Assembly: GCA_900128585.1 (NCBI GenBank)
Contig: LT642758.1
Coordinates: 1 to 11,128, forward strand
Direction: 5' to 3'
Origin: Stramenopiles sp. TOSAG23-3
Taxonomy: Eukaryota > Sar
DNA length: 11,128 bases
This document shows positions 5,960-11,128 of the stretch, piece by piece (the first letter of the stretch is position 1; the number at the start of each line of letters is the position of its first letter). Both the position numbers and the translations under genes were made by a program. Under the pieces are notes generated by a model. The model was not told the DNA's origin, made no database searches, and worked only from the letters and a program-made list of their open reading frames with translations.

Positions 5960-8509
5960 ATGAGCCAGCCCAAAGGCTCCAGCAAAGTGGTTCCGGCGGA
6001 GATCGTCGATCAAGAAGCGGGGCCCCCACGCCGCACTGACAACCTTCGCCGCACTAGCACCCTTAGCATCCTCAAGTCGGGGAGCATCTCCAAATCAGAG
6101 GCGGAAAACGCCAGCAAGCGATTTGCAGGCAAACACTTCAGAATATTATTTGCGCAACAAGCAGGATCCATGTTCGCGACCATAGCCGTCTCCTCATACC
6201 TATATAACTACAACTTGAGCGACTCTGGCTGGAGCGGAGTTACATCGGTGTCGGGTTTTTGTTGTTTGCCCGTATACTTTCTGATTGCTTGGAACAATTT
6301 TGATTGGGCCATTTTTAGGAGGCTTTGGCAAGAACTTAGTACGTTTCTGCCAGTCTTATTCGCGGGGTTAAACTGGTTAGTGGACGTCCTCACACCTACC
6401 GATGATTTCTCGCCATTTTTTGGATTTGTTGTGTTTTATTTAACCTGTGTAGTGGTAACCATGGACTGCATCCGTGTAATAAAGCGCTCAACCATTCTCT
6501 TTTTGTTTGGCCTTTTTGCATTTTTAATGCTGTCTAATATCGTGGGGAATCTAGGCGTTGATAAATCAGCCGATAAGAAAGTATTTACATTTGCAGGGCA
6601 CATACAGTACAAATCAAAAGTAAAAAGAAGTCTTTTTTCACAAATATTCACGTTGACATTGGCAGGATTGTGGCAAGCAATCAAAGATTGGAAGGCAAAG
6701 ATTGGAAAGGATCCTTCATCTTGGCTATATCACGCTATGAAAAAAGCACCCGAATGCTTGAGGGTAGGAAAAACGACAGAAGCAGAAGACAAAAAGAAGA
6801 AGTACCCTCATGGGCCATACCTTCTACATACGCTAGAGCCAATAAAAGAAGGCCGGGTTGCAGGAGCACGAATCAGGATAACGTATAAATCAGAGGGGGG
6901 GGGGCAGGTCTTCGAGGGGGTATTGGCCTACAATATGAAGAAAAAGACAGATATAGCGACCGTCATGTTAGACCAGCGTATACAACCTTTTGCTGGCTGC
7001 TGTATGATATTTACTCCGTTAGCAGAAATAGTATTTGAGAAAGCAGGAGAGATCAAAGATCTAGAGTCTGGTCTGGCAGAGATGCGCAAGAGAAGGGAAT
7101 ACGCGGAGTTCAATGAAGAAGAAATATTACACATCGAAAATTTCAGATGGATCAACGAGAAAGAGCATTTTCTGTTCATCACCAGAAGGAAACGCCAGAC
7201 AGGAAAAGCGAAAAAAAAGGGCAAAGCTAAGAAAGGTCGGGAAAGGTCGGAAACGGTCTTATTTGTGGCGACAGGCGAAGGAAATAACACGCCAGAGTTA
7301 AAATACATAATTGACGAAAACAAGGACGAAAACTTCGAAGCAAACACTGAAGTTGGTAAAAAATTACCGCCTGACACTAGAATCAGGCCGCTCTTTAAAC
7401 CTGGGAAGGGTGTCATCCAAATATCACATGGGTGGTTATGGAATAAAAAAGTCTATCGTGCAAATCTAGAAGTTGATGGAAGTATTCGATTTAACGAAAC
7501 CGCAAACGCTAAAGAGGCCGATAAACTGTGGGAGAACCCACAAGTGTTTGCAGAGTACATCTATAAACAGCATTACCATGACGGAATGGTCGACAAAGCA
7601 GTTAGTCACCATAGAGTAGATGCGCACAAACATATAGTCTACGTCGAGGAAATTGTTGCCAAAGACCGTTGCTTCCGGAGGGCGAGAAAATTGGGGGACT
7701 ATATATCTAAAACGGTGCCGGAACCGCATCAAATCACAATAGGGACGGAAGCAACTGCCTTTTGCGGTACAATAGCCGCCTGTCTCTATGTGATTAATTC
7801 CATTATTTTCAAAGATAGGTCAGAGACTCTGAATCAGATCACCCAAATCTGTGGACTGTCTTCCATCGTCATTTTCTACATGACAAACATTATCATATGC
7901 TCGAACGGGAGATGGGTATGCTGCCGGAAACCCAACATCGATTACACGCAAAGCTACCAATACGAGATATCTAATGTCAAATGGGACAGCGTGAAGTTGT
8001 TGTGTAGAGAATTGAAGGTGGTTATTGTCATGTTATGCGCCCTCTTGAATTGGATCATTGATATCATGAGACCAGCGACAAAATTTTCGCCGATAAACGG
8101 TTTCGTTTTCATGTTCATAGTGTGGATGTTTATTTTTTTCGATGCATGCAAATACAGGAGCAACACAACCGTGATGGTTGTTGGTATGATATTTAGCGCC
8201 GTCTTGCTGAACAATTTGATAGGCAACGTTTTTGCAGGTGACGACGAAGGCGTGGTTGTTTTCTATTACCAAGGGCAGCCATTGTATAAGAGATCTTTGA
8301 AGTATAATTTTTATCAGCAAATCTTTATCTTAGGCCAAAGCGGCTTTAGGAACGCGTTCCTGAATTTGCGCCACGGTAGGAGTGACTCTTTGTTTACGAC
8401 TGAGGTGGTCAAAAAACATACCGAACACCGGCTGCATGTAATCGACGTTAAAAGAAAATGGCGGGGGGATATACTAAGAACTAAAAAAAAAAAAACTCTT
8501 TTGGAATAA
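5960..8509 (+). CDS. Polytopic membrane protein with two homologous five-helix modules, family not recognised
   Basis: 849 residues; the first ATG after an in-frame stop at 5933-5935; stop TAA. Residues 1-58 are polar. Module 1 has hydrophobic segments at about 62-82, 93-111, 126-144, 150-170 and 176-197. A charged soluble region follows at 242-592, with a Lys-rich patch at 409-428. Module 2 has segments at about 593-617, 627-647, 685-703, 710-728 and 736-757. Residues 137-241 and 696-800 align without gaps at an offset of 559, with about 30 identities in 105 by hand. These include N-W-x-x-D (138-142/697-701), FSP-x-x-GFV (150-157/709-716), N-x-x-G-N (193-197/752-756) and QIF (228-230/787-789). 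No transporter, channel, kinase or cyclase motif is visible. Internal duplication of helix bundles is common in transporters and channels, but that function is inferred. The coding strand holds ten G at 6895-6904 and thirteen A at 8483-8495. Confidence 0.85.
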   Translation: MSQPKGSSKVVPAEIVDQEAGPPRRTDNLRRTSTLSILKSGSISKSEAENASKRFAGKHFRILFAQQAGSMFATIAVSSYLYNYNLSDSGWSGVTSVSGFCCLPVYFLIAWNNFDWAIFRRLWQELSTFLPVLFAGLNWLVDVLTPTDDFSPFFGFVVFYLTCVVVTMDCIRVIKRSTILFLFGLFAFLMLSNIVGNLGVDKSADKKVFTFAGHIQYKSKVKRSLFSQIFTLTLAGLWQAIKDWKAKIGKDPSSWLYHAMKKAPECLRVGKTTEAEDKKKKYPHGPYLLHTLEPIKEGRVAGARIRITYKSEGGGQVFEGVLAYNMKKKTDIATVMLDQRIQPFAGCCMIFTPLAEIVFEKAGEIKDLESGLAEMRKRREYAEFNEEEILHIENFRWINEKEHFLFITRRKRQTGKAKKKGKAKKGRERSETVLFVATGEGNNTPELKYIIDENKDENFEANTEVGKKLPPDTRIRPLFKPGKGVIQISHGWLWNKKVYRANLEVDGSIRFNETANAKEADKLWENPQVFAEYIYKQHYHDGMVDKAVSHHRVDAHKHIVYVEEIVAKDRCFRRARKLGDYISKTVPEPHQITIGTEATAFCGTIAACLYVINSIIFKDRSETLNQITQICGLSSIVIFYMTNIIICSNGRWVCCRKPNIDYTQSYQYEISNVKWDSVKLLCRELKVVIVMLCALLNWIIDIMRPATKFSPINGFVFMFIVWMFIFFDACKYRSNTTVMVVGMIFSAVLLNNLIGNVFAGDDEGVVVFYYQGQPLYKRSLKYNFYQQIFILGQSGFRNAFLNLRHGRSDSLFTTEVVKKHTEHRLHVIDVKRKWRGDILRTKKKKTLLE

Positions 8510-8510
8510 A
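8505..8510 (+). promoter_or_regulatory. AATAAA hexamer overlapping the stop codon
   Basis: AATAAA overlaps the TAA stop (8507-8509) of the membrane-protein gene. If this lineage uses the canonical polyadenylation hexamer, cleavage would leave a very short 3' untranslated region. In this AT-rich DNA the match may be chance. Confidence 0.2.
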
Positions 8511-8671
8511 CAGCAGCTTTAAAAACTTTTGTTTTTCACAATTAAAACAAGAAAATTGGCTGTTATTTAAGTAATTAAAATTAATGTACTGCGAACTGAA
8601 CTCTAGATTCTGTAGTTTTGTTTCATTATTGGTTGTCAATCACCGAGGGGATGATATAATTTCCAATAAAC

Positions 8672-8719
8672 AATTTACTTCGTACTTTTTCGTAAGTTAA
8701 TAAATTTACGAAGTAAATT
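8672..8719. repeat. 13-bp perfect inverted repeat (hairpin) between convergent genes
   Basis: AATTTACTTCGTA at 8672-8684 is the exact reverse complement of 8707-8719, with a 22-base loop. The loop has a smaller overlapping inverted pair (CGTAA near 8691 with TTTACG near 8705). The position, midway between two converging genes, fits a shared 3'-end or transcription-termination structure. A remnant of a small inverted-repeat element is the alternative. Confidence 0.6.
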
Positions 8720-8820
8720 AAACTGAATGATTTAAAACAATATATATTTTTTAATTTTAAAGAATGATTACAATGGTTCATTTTTTTAATTATTAGCTAA
8801 AAAAGTTTTATGATAAAAAG

Positions 8821-8834
8821 GAGAATCGATTCTC
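8821..8834. repeat. Perfect 14-bp palindrome
   Basis: GAGAATCGATTCTC equals its own reverse complement. It lies about 105 bp from the sedolisin stop codon, in its 3' flank. It could bind a dimeric protein or be chance; the sequence shows no more. Confidence 0.5.
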
Positions 8835-8940
8835 TCTATTCCAAATGAAGAAACCCAGGGGTGCCTGAACCATGCATTTCATTGAACCCATGCGCTAATT
8901 AAATGTAAATTGTGGGACAATGAACATCGAATTTGTGTAC

Positions 8941-10596
8941 TTACTGCAAAGAGGGGTTCATCAGAAGGTCTTTCAAGACTGGAAACAACGGGGTCCCAAC
9001 GCCTGTCACTGGATCCCAACCTTCTGTTGCCTGGAAGCCTGTTGGGCAACCGGATGCCTTGTTGTTGCCAGTGAGAACGTCGAAGCCGACATTGTGCCCA
9101 TAGATTAACGGGTTGATGAATCCAACGGGGGGTTTTCCTTGCTCTGCTAGTTTGTCGTTGATCACGGACACCATTCCTGCCACCGTTGGGGTTGCTGCAG
9201 ACGTCCCAGTCAACGTACCAGCACCGTCACACCCACCACTGCAAATGAGAAAGTTCGTTGCAACGGCGGAAATGTCGGGGGTTGCCCTTCCGTCTGCACT
9301 ATAATATTTTGCGTTCGGTAAGGTTACTTTAGAGCTGTTCAGGTAGCCGTCTACGGTCTTTTCTTGGTACGAAGGCCGTTTGAAGAAAGCAGAAAACCCG
9401 CCGCCGCTGAGGCTCCACCCGTTTTCGACGTGACTGCCGGAATCAATGTACGTCCCTCCAACCGCAGTCAGGAATGGGCTGGAGGCAGGCCACGTCGGGT
9501 CAAATTTTTTGCATGCCCAGAACCCTTGCTTGTTTGTGCCTTGATCGCCGGAGGCTGCAAAAATAGAAGTCCCCATCGTCCCAAGTTTCTGAAAACAGGC
9601 TGATGCCGCGTCCATATGATCTGCCGGGTAAGCGCTTTCGCCACTCCCCCAGGAAATGGAAACAACGGTCGGGACAGGCTTCATGGCAAGTACTTTGTTG
9701 CAAAACGACAACATGTCAAACGCATCTTGCGCAACAAAAAATGATTTTACGCCGCGCCCCGAGGCGGTAATGTACTGTGTGTCTAAGCTAGCCTCGCCAA
9801 AATAGCCCCCTTTGTTTGGGCCATTCACCCCAATAATAACTGGGGGTAGGCCAAACTTCTTTTGAAAGTCGGAAACATCAGAGGGGCGGAACTCGGCTTG
9901 TTCAAATGCTGCGACAGCTTGCGACAGACTTCCAGTCTTTCCACCGACGTCATTTTCTGTCATGTTGTACTGCTTGAATATAACTGGGGGAGTAACCTGC
10001 ACACCAGGGTCACCATTAGAGTTTGAACCATCGATTTGCCGCACAAGGGTTCGGGTAAGAGGGAGGATCTCAACCACGCCAAAGATGCCACGAACGTACT
10101 CTTTCAAGTGGCTGGGGACGATCGTGGACGGGGTCACGCTTTCTGCCAGACTCGCCCTTACAACGGTGAAAGACTTTAACTTTGTGTGCCGCATCTTTAT
10201 CATCTTCACCCCAAACGCGTTTGCGACATGGCCTGCTGTCGTCTTGATCTCGATCAAGTCACCATGCTGGTTCTTCGTTACCCCCGCGCCTTCACCAAAA
10301 ACCTCCTTCGTCCACCGCAAGACTTTCGTCAGACCAGCGGCGGAAGGCGCCACCAGCTCGGCCACATCTTCGTGGCGAAGGTACTTACGAAATTGTTCGT
10401 TCCCCGGGTTTGATATTCGCATAAGGGCATTTTCCAGCGCGCTTTCGTTTTCAGGGAAGAACGATATTGTTATTGTTACTGGGACACTGCCGTTCACGTT
10501 GCTGGAACTAACAGGCTCGTACTCGGAGGCATACTTAGGGGCTGCGCCCGAAGCGAAAACTGCAAGGGCCAAAACGCCTAAGAGACTATGCATCAT
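8941..10596 (-). CDS. Sedolisin (S53) serine-carboxyl peptidase, prepro-form
   Basis: 551 residues, ATG at 10596 (a second Met follows directly), stop TAA. Residues 1-18 form a signal peptide (LLGVLALAVFASGA). A pro-kumamolisin-type activation propeptide spans about 38-180, followed by a polar linker near 186-200 and a mature domain starting around TPPVIFKQY (202-210). All S53 signatures are present: the catalytic Glu and Asp pair in GEASLD (E268, D272), the oxyanion Asp in ASGDQG (D351), the nucleophile Ser in GTSAATP (S466), and the two late calcium-binding Asp motifs, GFDVLTG (D506) and GWDPVTGVG (D528). Length and order match full family members such as tripeptidyl-peptidase 1, fungal sedolisins and kumamolisin. 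These enzymes cut proteins at acidic pH after removing their propeptide; exo- or endopeptidase specificity cannot be told here. N-x-S/T sites at 35, 50, 211 and 420 fit a secretory, vacuolar or lysosomal location. The gene converges on the membrane-protein gene. Confidence 0.95.
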   Translation of the reverse strand: MMHSLLGVLALAVFASGAAPKYASEYEPVSSSNVNGSVPVTITISFFPENESALENALMRISNPGNEQFRKYLRHEDVAELVAPSAAGLTKVLRWTKEVFGEGAGVTKNQHGDLIEIKTTAGHVANAFGVKMIKMRHTKLKSFTVVRASLAESVTPSTIVPSHLKEYVRGIFGVVEILPLTRTLVRQIDGSNSNGDPGVQVTPPVIFKQYNMTENDVGGKTGSLSQAVAAFEQAEFRPSDVSDFQKKFGLPPVIIGVNGPNKGGYFGEASLDTQYITASGRGVKSFFVAQDAFDMLSFCNKVLAMKPVPTVVSISWGSGESAYPADHMDAASACFQKLGTMGTSIFAASGDQGTNKQGFWACKKFDPTWPASSPFLTAVGGTYIDSGSHVENGWSLSGGGFSAFFKRPSYQEKTVDGYLNSSKVTLPNAKYYSADGRATPDISAVATNFLICSGGCDGAGTLTGTSAATPTVAGMVSVINDKLAEQGKPPVGFINPLIYGHNVGFDVLTGNNKASGCPTGFQATEGWDPVTGVGTPLFPVLKDLLMNPSLQ

Positions 10597-11128
10597 GAAA
10601 GTTTACAGCTATTTGTTTTCAAAATTATAACTCCTCGGTATAACGTATTCCTTCGTTATATGTTTGATTGTAAAGATATATTATTGAACGTAAATGTTTG
10701 GGTCTCTGAGAACCTCTCTAAAGAAGTATTCTCTACTGTACGTTTTAATTAACTAATCTGCAAATCTTTTTTTGATATTAAAATATTATTGTTGAGAGAA
10801 TAATAAAATATAAAATAATAAAAATTGAGAAATTTTTTTTTTAAAATAAATACTACTACAATAATATAATGATGATATTTTTTAATAATAATTAATTAAT
10901 AACTGTAATCCACATTAATAATAGTCTCTAGAAGAATCGTGAAACAATCATCTTTTTTGTTTTTATCTTATTTTTTTACGAAATCGTGCAACAAAGTGTT
11001 TCACTATTCTAAAATAACGAGATATTCTATTTTAATGCTGTGCGCCTCTTAATTGCAAAAAATAACACTTATCCAAGAGAATCGTGAAACAGTTTGTTGC
11101 ACGATTTTAGTACACCTCTTTGTATTCA
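10597..11128. other. AT-rich right flank, upstream of the sedolisin gene
   Basis: No gene is visible. The first 100 bases probably hold the sedolisin promoter on the minus strand; TATAACG at 10639-10645 and CGTTATA at 10654-10660 form a 7-bp inverted repeat 43-64 bp ahead of the ATG. The stretch 10750-10920 is low-complexity A/T. From 10933 to the edge the DNA holds the repeated palindromic element listed separately. Confidence 0.5.
10935..11106. repeat. Two copies of a 27-bp palindromic element plus one half-site
   Basis: The 12-mer AATCGTG(A/C)AACA occurs five times: 10935-10946 (+), 10982-10993 (+), 10997-11008 (-, one mismatch), 11080-11091 (+) and 11095-11106 (-). Four of these make two inverted pairs, each with exactly a 3-base spacer, giving 27-bp imperfect palindromes at 10982-11008 and 11080-11106. 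The two palindromes are also inverted copies of each other: arms of 30 bases (10981-11010 and 11078-11107) pair with two mismatches around a 67-base loop. This could be a small non-autonomous inverted-repeat element, a multi-site protein-binding region, or a structured RNA end. Confidence 0.8.

Larger units (their letters stand above)
8510..8940. other. Convergent 3' intergenic region
   Basis: Two genes converge here: the membrane protein ends at 8509 (plus) and the sedolisin at 8941 (minus). The DNA is AT-rich and gene-free. It contains the hairpin at 8672-8719 and the palindrome at 8821-8834, both listed separately. It also contains AAATTGGCTGTTATT at 8553-8567, whose exact reverse complement lies at 5686-5700 on the other side of the membrane-protein gene. 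Confidence 0.55.

Noticed and set aside
5812-6039. 75-codon plus-strand frame overlapping the membrane-protein start
   Set aside because: It starts at TTG in another frame and ends inside the real gene; it is a shadow.
9962-10630. 222-codon plus-strand open frame antisense to the sedolisin propeptide
   Set aside because: The minus strand encodes a complete sedolisin with all catalytic residues; the antisense frame is a by-product.
1-11128. Giant-virus origin, since some giant viruses carry kinesin and protease genes
   Set aside because: Intergenic gaps of 0.2-1.1 kb, strong AT-rich spacers with simple repeats, and no viral hallmark gene fit a nuclear genome better.

Overview
The window looks like nuclear DNA of a free-living unicellular eukaryote (protist or alga) that I cannot place further. 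A kinesin-type motor fold fixes the domain of life. The large reading frames are intronless over up to 2.5 kb, standard TAA, TAG and TGA stops are all used, and near-balanced coding DNA alternates sharply with AT-rich intergenic DNA of 0.2-1.1 kb containing TTA/ATA runs and homopolymers. Nothing looks like a bacterial operon, and the long AT-rich spacers argue against a giant-virus genome.

Layout, left to right: a possible start of a secreted-protein gene leaving the left edge (minus, from 60); a 1.0 kb AT-rich divergent spacer with a strong G-rich (G-quadruplex-type) block; a small secreted or surface proline-rich protein (plus, 1135-1695); convergent to it, a 204-residue coiled-coil protein (minus, 1891-2505); a spacer ending in a 34-bp tandem duplication that reaches the next stop codon; a kinesin-like protein with a degenerate nucleotide site (minus, 3033-5204); a 755-bp AT-rich divergent promoter region; an 849-residue polytopic membrane protein (plus, 5960-8509); a convergent spacer with a 13-bp hairpin; a complete sedolisin (S53) prepro-peptidase (minus, 8941-10596); and a right-hand AT-rich flank carrying two copies of a 27-bp palindromic element plus an extra half-site.

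There is no obvious shared pathway. Two genes could be co-regulated through the divergent spacer at 5205-5959 (kinesin-like and membrane protein). The most notable objects are the membrane protein, built from two homologous five-helix modules around a large soluble insert and not a family I recognise; the kinesin-like protein, whose P-loop, switch I and switch II positions are all altered, so it is probably a non-motile kinesin; and the repeated palindrome at the right edge.
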